A DNA stretch of 53,936 nucleotides from positions 1 to 53,936 of the forward strand of contig JANWVJ010000007.1 of NCBI GenBank assembly GCA_025056895.1, in the 5' to 3' direction. Below the pieces are notes generated by a model. The model was not told the origin of the DNA. It saw nothing but the letters and a program-made list of their open reading frames with translations, and searched no databases. The DNA comes from Thermoflexales bacterium. Lineage in GTDB: Bacteria; Chloroflexota; Anaerolineae; J036; Brachytrichaceae. Shown here piece after piece: positions 28,141 to 36,765 of the stretch. Each line of letters opens with the position of its first letter. Positions within the stretch are counted from its first letter, which is position 1. Position numbers and translations under genes: made by a program.

Positions 28141-28575
28141 CTACGCTTGCCCGTTTGATGAATGATTGACCTCCGGCGACCGGTGCAGTGTACTTGGTGA
28201 TGACGCCGCGCAGGCTGCTGAAGCACCTGGCAGGCGGTGGCGGTTGCGCGCTACCCAGCGATAGGCAGCGTCCTCTAGGTGTCGAATGCCGGGCATCCTG
28301 TAGAACAACGCGAGCAAGCGCCACATGCCGCCCAGTTCGTGCAGGGCGCGATTGATGGCGGCAGCAGCTCGATACTGCCGGCCATCCGGGTATACAAACC
28401 AGGCCGCTTCGGCGCACTGGGCAGCCGTCAGGCCGGTGCGTTCGAGCAGCCCCGGCGTCTGGTAGGGCAACACCTCTATGCGCGCATGCCGATCCCAGCG
28501 CAACACGGCGCCGGCTGCGCGCTGTCAAAATCCGCAATCGCCGTCGTATATCAGCACAGGTTTCAGATCGGTCAT
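28141..28575 (-). CDS. DCC-family (DUF393) thiol-disulfide oxidoreductase with in-frame TGA (candidate selenocysteine) at codon 17
   Basis: MTDLKPVLIYDGDCGF[TGA]QRAAGAVLRWDRHARIEVLPY...GGMWRLLALFYRMPGIRHLEDAAYRWVARNRHRL; TGA at 28525-28527 replaces the second Cys of DGDCxxC. Confidence 0.7.
28495..28514 (-). promoter_or_regulatory. candidate bacterial SECIS-like hairpin downstream of the TGA
   Basis: CCGGCGC-CGUGUU-GCGCUGG; 7-bp stem (one G-U), hexaloop at nt 21-26 counting U of UGA as 1, loop contains GU. Confidence 0.4.
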
Positions 28576-28585
28576 CGTTCGTTGT

Positions 28586-29536
28586 TTACCCGGCCAGAAT
28601 GCGCTCGATCTCCGCGAGGTGCTCCGCCGACAACACCAAGTCGCTGGCTTGCGCCGTCTCGTTCACCTGGGCTGCATTGCGAGCGCCAACGATGGCCGAA
28701 GTCACTTCAGGCCGGCGCAACACCCAAGCGATCGCCAGTTGTCCAACCGTGCAACCGTGCTTCTGCGCGATGGGGCGCAGCCTGTCCACAATCGCTAGGT
28801 TGGCCGACAACTGCGGCTCGATGAAGCGGAGGTCGTTGCGGCGATGATCGTTGGCCGGCAGCGCCTCGGTTCGCTCGCGGGTCCATTTGCCACTCAATAG
28901 ACCTTTGACCATCGGGCTATAGACCACCACGCCGATATTGTGCGCAGCACAGAACGGCAGAAGGTCACACTCTATGTCACGGTTTAACAAATTGTAGGGC
29001 GGCTGCACGGACGCCACTGGATGAATGGGCATGATGCGCTGAAGTTGTGCCACGTTGAAGTTGCACACACCGGCATAGCGCACTTTGCCGGCTTTCACTG
29101 CGTCGGCAATCGCGCCCCACCCTTCTTCGATATCCTCTTCCGGCTGTGGCCAGTGAATCTGATACAGATCAATCACATCCACGCCCAGCCGCTTTAGGCT
29201 GGCATCCAGCTCGGCCAGCACACTGGCGCGTTTCAAGTGCGCCATCGGCGCGCCATCCGGCCCTTTCACACGCCCGCATTTGGTAGCAATGAAGGGACGT
29301 TGACTGAGACCCTTGAGGGCGCGCCCAACTACTTCCTCGGAGTGGCCGAAGCCGTACACTGCTGCCGTATCAATCCAGTTGACACCCAAATCCACGGCGC
29401 GGTGAATCGCTGCGATTGAGTCGTTGTCATCCTGAGGTCCCCAGCCAAACTTCCAGTCACCGCCGCCGATCGCCCATGCGCCGAAACCGATTGCGCTGAA
29501 CTGGAGGTCGGTATGGCCAAGCGTCCGTGTGCGCAT
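28586..29536 (-). CDS. aldo/keto reductase
   Basis: MRTRTLGHTDLQFSAIGFGAWAIGGGDW...WIDTAAVYGFGHSEEVVGRAL...YQIHWPQPEEDIEEGW...VYSPMVKGLLSGK. Confidence 0.92.
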   Translation of the reverse strand: MRTRTLGHTDLQFSAIGFGAWAIGGGDWKFGWGPQDDNDSIAAIHRAVDLGVNWIDTAAVYGFGHSEEVVGRALKGLSQRPFIATKCGRVKGPDGAPMAHLKRASVLAELDASLKRLGVDVIDLYQIHWPQPEEDIEEGWGAIADAVKAGKVRYAGVCNFNVAQLQRIMPIHPVASVQPPYNLLNRDIECDLLPFCAAHNIGVVVYSPMVKGLLSGKWTRERTEALPANDHRRNDLRFIEPQLSANLAIVDRLRPIAQKHGCTVGQLAIAWVLRRPEVTSAIVGARNAAQVNETAQASDLVLSAEHLAEIERILAG

Positions 29537-29544
29537 GTCTCCCT

Positions 29545-30900
29545 CTAATACACAGGCAGATAGCGTTCCAACTCCCACTCGCTCACGTACAGGCGATATT
29601 CGTCCCATTCTTGGGTCTTGGCGTCCACATAGCGTTCGAAGAGGTGATCACCGAGCGTTTGGCGCATCAGCTCACTGCGTTTGAGTTCATCGATGGCTTC
29701 GCCAAGCGAGCCAGGCATGGCAACCATTTGCTGGCGCGCCTGATGATCGAGATGATACAAGTCTTCCTCGGCTGCCGGCGGCACAGGCAAATCGCGTTTG
29801 ATACCATCCAGACCGGCCATCAAAATCGCAGCAAACACCAAATACGGATTGGCCGACGGATCCGGGCAACGCAATTCGATGCGCGTAGCCGTTGCAACAC
29901 GGCCGGGACTGACTTTGGGAACGCGGATCAGCGCCGAGCGATTGGTGCGCGCCCAACTGAGGTACACCGGCGCTTCATAGCCGGGCACCAGCCGTTTGTA
30001 GCTGTTGACCAATGGGGCAATGATCGCCGACATAGCCCGCGCGTGATGCAACTGGCCGGCGATGAATTTCTTCGCCACCGCACTCAGGCCATACGCATCG
30101 CTGGGATCGGCGAAAGCGTTCTTGCCATCACTCCACAAGCTCTGATGGGTGTGCATGCCACTGCCATTGATGCCGGCGATCGGCTTGGGCATGAAGGTAG
30201 CATACAGGCCGTTGCGCTGCGCCACAGCCTTCAAAGTTTGCCGCAAGGTCACCGCATTGTCCGCCGTGCGCAAGGCGCGGTCATATTTGAAATCAATCTC
30301 ATGCTGGCCGGTGGCGACTTCGTGATGCAGGGCCTCTACACGAATGCCCAGCGCAGTAAGCGCCATCACCATCTGCCGGCGCACGGCATGTCCCAGATCG
30401 GTGCCATCGTCAAAATAGCCGGCCTGATCGTGCGGCTCCAGCGGCAACAATGTCGGCACGCTGCCGTTGCCAACTCCATGTGGTCGGAACAGAAAGAACT
30501 CTAGCTCCGGTCCGGTGAAATATTCGTAACCCATCTCAGCCGCTGCTTTCAGCGCCCGCTTCAACACATTGCGCGGGTCGCTGTCGAACGGTTCGCCGTT
30601 CGGTGTATACACATCGCAGATCACACGTGCCGTCGGTGCGTCGGTCACCCACGGCAGAACGGCAAATGTGTCAAGGTCGGGATACAGCAGCATATCGCTT
30701 TCGGCAATCCGCGCGAACCCCTGGATTGACGAACCGTCGAACCACTGGCCGTGCTCTAACACGTCCGGCCACATCTCAACAGGCACGCTGACCGTCTTGA
30801 CGATGCCCATGATGTCGGTGAACTGAAGGTTAATGAATTGAACGCCGGCGGACACAATACGCTCTTGGACGCGCTCGACGTTGACAGGGTTGTGATCCAT
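29545..30900 (-). CDS. glnA: glutamine synthetase, type I
   Basis: FTDIMGIVKTVSVPV, WFDGSSIQGFARIAESDMLLYPD, TGPELEFFLF, KPIAGINGSGMHTHQSLW, NRSALIRVP. Confidence 0.95.
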   Translation of the reverse strand: MDHNPVNVERVQERIVSAGVQFINLQFTDIMGIVKTVSVPVEMWPDVLEHGQWFDGSSIQGFARIAESDMLLYPDLDTFAVLPWVTDAPTARVICDVYTPNGEPFDSDPRNVLKRALKAAAEMGYEYFTGPELEFFLFRPHGVGNGSVPTLLPLEPHDQAGYFDDGTDLGHAVRRQMVMALTALGIRVEALHHEVATGQHEIDFKYDRALRTADNAVTLRQTLKAVAQRNGLYATFMPKPIAGINGSGMHTHQSLWSDGKNAFADPSDAYGLSAVAKKFIAGQLHHARAMSAIIAPLVNSYKRLVPGYEAPVYLSWARTNRSALIRVPKVSPGRVATATRIELRCPDPSANPYLVFAAILMAGLDGIKRDLPVPPAAEEDLYHLDHQARQQMVAMPGSLGEAIDELKRSELMRQTLGDHLFERYVDAKTQEWDEYRLYVSEWELERYLPVY

Positions 30901-31136
30901 TGTTGTCTCCTCAATGTTAGTTCGAAGGAACGGTCTGCAACATGTGAAGACGGACGACAACAAGGAGAAATGACCGGTTTGGCCGTAGTCGCCCGTCTTG
31001 GTGATGACATGGCGGGTATTCTACGCCGATCCATCGCCGTCGAAACGTTTATCGTTACGTTGTCACACAGCCCCTCGCATTATCGCTAACCGCTACGACA
31101 CATTGTGCTACAATCCTCTTGCTTCTGATCCGACTG

Positions 31137-31211
<75 letters not shown>

Positions 31212-31224
31212 CTGGCAACGACAC

Positions 31225-31260
31225 AACCGAAGGGAAAAGCCACCCTTCGGTTTTGTTTTG
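31225..31260 (+). terminator. intrinsic terminator after tRNA-Pro
   Basis: AACCGAAGGG-AAAAGCCA-CCCTTCGGTT followed by TTGTTTTG. Confidence 0.85.
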
Positions 31261-31456
31261 GGCATTTGGGTACTTGACGTGCGATCGACAAAGCGCTTGT
31301 GGGTTTGGGTTGCTGGGTTCTCCTGTGATGAGGGCTTGTGCGCCGCTCACAAGCCCTCACGGTCAGGAGGAGTTAAGGAGGAGAAGTCCCATCGGACTGA
31401 TCATTAGGATACCAAGCGCCCGATCATGCGCATGACGATCGCCTGCGTTTTGACCA

Positions 31457-31501
31457 ACGGTTGCCCAATGACTCACCGAAACATATCTGACGGTTGCCCA
31501 A
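31457..31501 (+). repeat. 12-bp direct repeat ACGGTTGCCCAA upstream of the Lgt-like gene
   Basis: Copies at 31457-31468 and 31490-31501, 33-bp period. Confidence 0.6.
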
Positions 31502-31510
31502 CGATGAACT

Positions 31511-32302
31511 ATGCCCACGCACGTTAGTATCGGCGCGCTGTCAATCAACACTTACACATTCTGGATCGGCCTGTGCGCGATTGTGGGCGTTGCACGGATC
31601 ATGTGGCAAGGCGATCTAGTCTGGCGTGACCGAGTGCGCACGTTGGACGGCGCGCTGCTGATCGGCCTGTGCGCGCTGGCAGCCGGACGGGTTGGCTACT
31701 TAGCATTGAATGCATCGTACTTCGTCGAGCGCCCAAGTGACATCACTTTGGCGCCGGCAGCGGGTGTGTCTGAACAAACGGCTATTCTGGGTATGTTGGC
31801 CGGCTGGCGCCTGACCGGCCGACTATCCTGGGCAGTTAGAAGGCCCTCTGCACTTCAGCTCATCGCATTCGCGTCGCTGATCGGCATCGGCGCATCGATC
31901 GGTTGCGTGTCGAATGCGTGCGCGTATGGGCACGAGGTGTTCTGGAGAGATGGGGTGGTATGGCATCTGCGAGTGGACTGGCCGGATGCATATTGGAGAA
32001 GCAATCCACGCTTGCCGACCCAGGTGTTCATGGTCGTGTGGCTGGTTATCTGCGTCGGATTGACGAAGTGGCTCACTCGGGGCGCTCAGCGCGCAAACAG
32101 CATTTTAGGGCACTGGTTGCTTTGGTTGAGCGCCGGCGACTTCGTCCTTCAATTCGCCCGCGCCGACGCGATGCCCACCCTACTCGGTCTGCGCGCAGCA
32201 CAGGCGCTAGATATCGTGCTATTCGTTATAGGCTATCTGGCCGTTCGGCTTGACAGGCGCGCCGGCGCCCTCAGCCCATCCTACCGGTCGGAAATCCTGT
32301 AA
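31511..32302 (+). CDS. divergent prolipoprotein diacylglyceryl transferase-like membrane protein
   Basis: Lgt-like layout: FWIGLCAIVGVARIM, GALLIGLCALAAGRVGYLALN, IGASIGCVSNACAYG, RLPTQVFMVVW; canonical HG/RHPSQ residues altered. Confidence 0.6.
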   Translation: MPTHVSIGALSINTYTFWIGLCAIVGVARIMWQGDLVWRDRVRTLDGALLIGLCALAAGRVGYLALNASYFVERPSDITLAPAAGVSEQTAILGMLAGWRLTGRLSWAVRRPSALQLIAFASLIGIGASIGCVSNACAYGHEVFWRDGVVWHLRVDWPDAYWRSNPRLPTQVFMVVWLVICVGLTKWLTRGAQRANSILGHWLLWLSAGDFVLQFARADAMPTLLGLRAAQALDIVLFVIGYLAVRLDRRAGALSPSYRSEIL

Positions 32303-32372
32303 AATCTTCACCCTACCGGCAACTCTTCCAGCCTGGCAGAGCACACCGCGCTCTGCGTTATGGTAAATCTCT

Positions 32373-33461
32373 GTGCGCCACACTCGCCAGCTTTTATATC
32401 AAAGAGAAACGCTGAAGCTCGAGGCGCTGAATACGCCGATCAACGAGCTGGGGCTGTCTATCGAGGGCAGCTACCTGGAAGAAGCGATCGCGATTGTGCG
32501 CGCCGATCTGAAACGCGCCGGCATTCGACGCTTAGAGCCGGTGTTTTATCTATCAACCGGGTATGGTTGCATTGCCGGCTCGCCGATCATCTCGCTCGGC
32601 TTCTATGACGCCGATCCCTTACTGCAGGAACTCAACGCCGAATTTCGCGGTTGGCGCTACAGCGAGCAACAGATTGTGGATGTGCTGCGCCACGAAGTGG
32701 GCCATGCGTTTTGCTACGCATACAAGCTGTATCGCACGCCAGAGTTCCGCCGGTTATTTGAAGTGCAAGGCAACTTCTTCGGCACCTACCCCGATGGCGA
32801 CGACTTCGAGTACAACCCTTGGAGCCGCAGCTATGTGAATCCCAACGGCGACCACTACGCCCAGAAACACCCCGACGAAGATTTTGCCGAGACGTTTTGC
32901 GTGTGGCTCACGCCGCGTTCAGGGTGGCGACGCAAATACAAGAACCGCCCACTGGCGCTGGAGAAATTGACCTATGCAGACCGAATCATCAAAGAATTAG
33001 GCCGCCAAGCGCCTTTGGTCGAAGCCAAGCTATCGTGGATGTACGAGCGCGTCGAAGACGTTAAAGAGACGGTAGCGCAATTTATGCGGGCCAAGCCGGC
33101 GCGCTACTATCGCAAGGCAACCGGCTACATCGATCCCGATCTAAAGGCGCTCTTTCGCAAGCAGCCGCGCATCACCAGCCGGCGCGCCTTGTTCCGCGAC
33201 TACGAGCGAGCAGAGCATTTCATCCGCGCTCAGAAAATATCGTTGACCAATCGCGTAGCGCAGTGGGTGGGCGTGGATCCTGTCGTACCGCACGACTTGA
33301 TCGACAAATGCATCCACCGCGCTAAGGCGTTGAACCTGTGGGTGGAGCGGGCGCAATCAGACAAGAAGTTGATGGAACTGACTGCATACGTAACCACCTT
33401 GTGCGTCAACTACAAAAACACCGGCTATTACATGCGGCCTGGACGATCCAACCAGGGCTGA
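32373..33461 (+). CDS. putative zinc-binding metallopeptidase
   Basis: VDVLRHEVGHAFCYAYKLY (HExxH) and downstream HPDEDFAETFCVWLTPRSGWRRKY; GTG start. Confidence 0.65.
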   Translation: MRHTRQLLYQRETLKLEALNTPINELGLSIEGSYLEEAIAIVRADLKRAGIRRLEPVFYLSTGYGCIAGSPIISLGFYDADPLLQELNAEFRGWRYSEQQIVDVLRHEVGHAFCYAYKLYRTPEFRRLFEVQGNFFGTYPDGDDFEYNPWSRSYVNPNGDHYAQKHPDEDFAETFCVWLTPRSGWRRKYKNRPLALEKLTYADRIIKELGRQAPLVEAKLSWMYERVEDVKETVAQFMRAKPARYYRKATGYIDPDLKALFRKQPRITSRRALFRDYERAEHFIRAQKISLTNRVAQWVGVDPVVPHDLIDKCIHRAKALNLWVERAQSDKKLMELTAYVTTLCVNYKNTGYYMRPGRSNQG

Positions 33462-33567
33462 CCACCAGCCGGCACGTCATCTCGTGACCATTCAGCCTGT
33501 TCCGTAAGAAAAGCGCAGTTACCGCACTGCCGCATAGCGCTCGAAATCGCTGAAGAGGAGACCATTC

Positions 33568-35418
33568 TCAAGGTACCTCCGTTAACGGCGCTGGTGCTCG
33601 GTCAGGCACCGGCTCTGATGGCGCCGGCTCCGATGATGTTGGAACGCTCTCTTCATCCAGCCAATCTTGGCGACGCGCTTCCTGATCACGGTATTGCAGC
33701 TCGTACAGGCGCGCATACTCGCCGCCCAACGCCAGCAGTTCGGCATGTGTGCCTTCTTCCGCCACGCGCCCGTCTTTCAACACCACGATGCGATCGGCGT
33801 TCTTCATCGTACTCAGGCGTTGGGCAACGACAATAGCCGTTCGGCCGCGCATGACTTCGGCCAGCGCTGATTGGATGGCGTGCTCGGTGGCAGTATCCAC
33901 TGCTGAAGTAGCCTCATCCAAAATCAGGATGCGGGGATTCATCAGGACAGCGCGCGCTAACGCAACGCGCTGACGCTGACCACCGCTAAGTCCTACCCCG
34001 CGCTCGCCTATTTTGGTGGCATAGCCCTGCGGCAGGGTGCGGGCAAATTCATCCACTTGTGCAATCCGCGCTGCGGCAATCACTTCTTCGTCGGTTGCAT
34101 CCGGCTTACCAAACACGATGTTATCGCGCAACGAGGCAGAGAAGAGAAAGGTTTCCTGCGGCACGATGCCGATCTGCGCGCGGAGCTGTTTCAGGGGGAT
34201 ATCGCGCACATCGACGCCGTCGATCAACACCCGTCCACCGGTCACGTCATAGAAGCGCGGCACCAGACTGATCACCGATGACTTGCCGGAGCCGGTGCCG
34301 CCCAGAATGGCAACCGTCTCGCCCGGCTTGATCGATAAGGTAAAGCCGTTCAAGACCGGTGTTGAAGGGTCGTCGGGGAATGCAAACCGGACATTCTCAA
34401 AATCGACCTGCGCCGGCGTGTTCGAATGCGCCGGCAAGGCAGCCGGCGTCGCCGGGTCACGAATGGTCTCTTCAGCCTGCAAAATGGCCCACAGACGCGG
34501 AATCGATGCCACCGCTTGACGCATGATGCTGACCAGCCAACCGGTGATGCGCACCGGCCAGATGATCGACCAGATATACCAGGTAAATGAGAAGAACACA
34601 CCTAGGCTGAGTGAGCCTTCTACCAAGCGCACTGCGCCGACGGCCAACATGACCAGAAAGGACAGGCCGGACACAAAATCCATCATCGGGAAAGCGCCGG
34701 CCTCCAGGCGGGCGCGTTCGACATTCCGGATGCGGTTCAGGGCATTTTGCTCGTCGAAGCGGCGCATGGCATATGGCTCGCGGCTAAACGCCTTGACCAC
34801 CCGCACGCCGGCGATGTTCTCTTGCAAGACCGTGGTCAGCCGGCCCATTTGCTCGCGTACGGCCGCCCAGGCCGGGTCGATTTTCAGGCGAAAGCGCACG
34901 ATGGCGATCGCCATGAGTGGCATGGGCAGCAGTGCCGCAAGCGTCAACGGCCAGTCCAGCATGAGCAGAATCACGAATGTCAAAAAGAATGTGGCGCCCT
35001 CGGTCAGCATCGTTGTGAATCCCCACGCCACGAATTGTTCCACAGCATCCATGTCACTGAGCATTCGCGACATAATTTGACCGGTTGGCATGGTGCTGTA
35101 CCAGCTAAAGGGCAGATATTGCAATTTGCGATAGAGCGCATTGCGCAGATCGCGCACCACATCAGCCGCCACAATGCCTTGCAACAACGACTTCACGTAG
35201 TTGCCCACGCTGAACAGAACGGCAGAAGCAACCAACAGGCCGCTGTAGAGCACGACTGCGTTCAAGTCCTGCTTTGCAACGCCTTGATCGATCGCCAAAC
35301 CGAAGAAGTAAGGTTCGAGCAATACGCCGATCAGACCGATGATGGACACGATGGCCAACAGGACCAGCCGGCCGTGATAGGGCTTGACAAACGGCAACAG
35401 TCTTTTGAGTTCATTCAT
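33568..35418 (-). CDS. ABC transporter, fused permease/ATPase (MsbA/YheI-like exporter)
   Basis: ILGGTGSGKSSVISLVPRFYD, GERGVGLSGGQRQRVALARAVLMNPRILILDEATSAVDT; TM domain; start at MNELKRLLPF. Confidence 0.93.
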   Translation of the reverse strand: MNELKRLLPFVKPYHGRLVLLAIVSIIGLIGVLLEPYFFGLAIDQGVAKQDLNAVVLYSGLLVASAVLFSVGNYVKSLLQGIVAADVVRDLRNALYRKLQYLPFSWYSTMPTGQIMSRMLSDMDAVEQFVAWGFTTMLTEGATFFLTFVILLMLDWPLTLAALLPMPLMAIAIVRFRLKIDPAWAAVREQMGRLTTVLQENIAGVRVVKAFSREPYAMRRFDEQNALNRIRNVERARLEAGAFPMMDFVSGLSFLVMLAVGAVRLVEGSLSLGVFFSFTWYIWSIIWPVRITGWLVSIMRQAVASIPRLWAILQAEETIRDPATPAALPAHSNTPAQVDFENVRFAFPDDPSTPVLNGFTLSIKPGETVAILGGTGSGKSSVISLVPRFYDVTGGRVLIDGVDVRDIPLKQLRAQIGIVPQETFLFSASLRDNIVFGKPDATDEEVIAAARIAQVDEFARTLPQGYATKIGERGVGLSGGQRQRVALARAVLMNPRILILDEATSAVDTATEHAIQSALAEVMRGRTAIVVAQRLSTMKNADRIVVLKDGRVAEEGTHAELLALGGEYARLYELQYRDQEARRQDWLDEESVPTSSEPAPSEPVPDRAPAPLTEVP

Positions 35419-35489
35419 AGCGCGCTCAGAAATCAGCAAATACAGATGGGAAATCGGCCCAACCGCGCAAAAGCAGCTTGAAACACACA

Positions 35490-35528
35490 AATAAAAAGGC
35501 CACGAGCCGCGGATGCTGCTCATGGCCT
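35490..35528 (-). terminator. intrinsic terminator/attenuator upstream of the ABC exporter
   Basis: Minus strand AGGCCAUGAGC-AGCAUCCGCG-GCUCGUGGCCU then UUUUAUUUG. Confidence 0.75.
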
Positions 35529-35562
35529 CTCTGCGCTGGTGCACTGATGCGTGTTCGGGCTT

Positions 35563-35670
35563 TCAGCCGAGGCGATCTAGTTTGCTCCTTGTCCCGCCGA
35601 GGTGAGAGACAGCAGCCGCATCGCTATCGGGCGGCCGTTTCGGTACAAGATAGAAGCTCTGTCTGATCAT
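35563..35670 (-). CDS. 35-aa leader peptide or microprotein
   Basis: MIRQSFYLVPKRPPDSDAAAVSHLGGTRSKLDRLG; AGGAGG (35679-35684) 8 nt before the ATG. Confidence 0.5.
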   Translation of the reverse strand: MIRQSFYLVPKRPPDSDAAAVSHLGGTRSKLDRLG

Positions 35671-35695
35671 GCCTCTCGCCTCCTGCGACAGCCGC

Positions 35696-35724
35696 ATTTT
35701 AGTCTGCCGGCATTTGGCTGTCAA
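35696..35724 (-). promoter_or_regulatory. sigma70 promoter for the 35-aa ORF
   Basis: Minus strand TTGACA, 17-nt spacer, TAAAAT. Confidence 0.7.
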
Positions 35725-35790
35725 ACGAGCGCAAACCCTACCTTCGCCGGACGGCAACACGATCGTCAATCTGCTCCAGCAAGCAGTGCG

Positions 35791-36705
35791 CTAAGCGTCA
35801 TCGCCGAATAAATCTTTTAGTCCGCGTTCCCACACATCGAGCGGCATGAAGGGTTGCTCGGTGAAGTCGGCGCTGATGCGGGCCATAAAGTCACGAATCC
35901 CCAGTTGAGGCAGCCGTTTGTCAATCTCGTCGATCTTCTGGGCGATGGATGCAGTCAGTTTGCTGCTTTCGCGCTCCAGCTCGGACAAATCCAGACCCAA
36001 CTTGAACATGTGATTGATGCGGCGCATCAAGTCATGCCAGGCTTTAAAGTCACTTTCCACACGCAGGCCCTGCAACTGGTCACTGAGCTGTGAGAAATCG
36101 TAAGCCGGCACGAAGGCATACATCACCACCACCTCAACGCCGGCTGCTTCCGCATGGTGGGCGATATACGTGCCGATGCTGACGCCGCCTTCATAATTCG
36201 AGAAGGTGACGGCATAGCGTTCCAGCTCTGCCTTCATGCTCGGCAAGCTATACACGCAGGACACGGCGCGCTCTCGATCATAGGGAATGGCGCCGTACAC
36301 GCCCCCCACAATGACCACGCGCTTGACATTCAACGCCTTGGCCGCGTCGAGGAAAGCAGCAGCATACCGCTCACCGTTCATGTGCGGCTCTTGCCCCAAA
36401 AAGATGACCAAGCCGCGTTCGTCATCGCCGCTGTAATAGAACTCATTCGTGTGGGATGACATGCTCTTGCGATAGCCCTCTTCCAGCTTGACCTCTGGCC
36501 TCAGAAAGCCGTGCGTTCCGGGGAGCTGGAACAAGTAGAAACCGTGCGGGGCGATGTCGGCAATCTTTTTGGCTTCGGTGAGGTTAATCAGGTACAAGGG
36601 CAGCATCGACGATACGGCGCCAGCATCGGCCCATTGCTGCCAGCCGGCCACCATGTAGATTTCGTGGGCGGACGGCTTGTCGTAGATGGTGACCAACTCA
36701 TCCAT
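35791..36705 (-). CDS. PAC2-family (proteasome assembly chaperone-like) protein
   Basis: MVAGWQQWADAGAVSS..., RVVIVGGVYGAIPYDR, SNYEGGVSIGTYIAHHAEAAGVEVVVMYAFVPAY. Confidence 0.75.
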   Translation of the reverse strand: MDELVTIYDKPSAHEIYMVAGWQQWADAGAVSSMLPLYLINLTEAKKIADIAPHGFYLFQLPGTHGFLRPEVKLEEGYRKSMSSHTNEFYYSGDDERGLVIFLGQEPHMNGERYAAAFLDAAKALNVKRVVIVGGVYGAIPYDRERAVSCVYSLPSMKAELERYAVTFSNYEGGVSIGTYIAHHAEAAGVEVVVMYAFVPAYDFSQLSDQLQGLRVESDFKAWHDLMRRINHMFKLGLDLSELERESSKLTASIAQKIDEIDKRLPQLGIRDFMARISADFTEQPFMPLDVWERGLKDLFGDDA

Positions 36706-36765
36706 GGCACACTCCTTATACGCATCTTCACAGGAATTGCCCGGCAGAGATCACAGCCGGCGCAG

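Noticed and set aside
28141-28506. DCC protein starting at GTG 28506
   Set aside because: Would start after the conserved YDGDC motif; in-frame upstream sequence from ATG 28575 encodes that motif, interrupted only by TGA
28141-28575. Simple pseudogene interpretation of the DCC gene
   Set aside because: Not excluded, but only one stop, no frameshift, precisely at the redox Cys and with a hairpin after it; kept as the main alternative
29527-30504. 325-aa + strand ORF opposite glnA
   Set aside because: Antisense shadow of glnA in GC-rich sequence; no recognisable domain, and glnA is unambiguous
34747-35481. 244-aa + strand ORF opposite the ABC exporter
   Set aside because: Antisense shadow; Gln/His-rich composition typical of reversed GC-rich coding sequence
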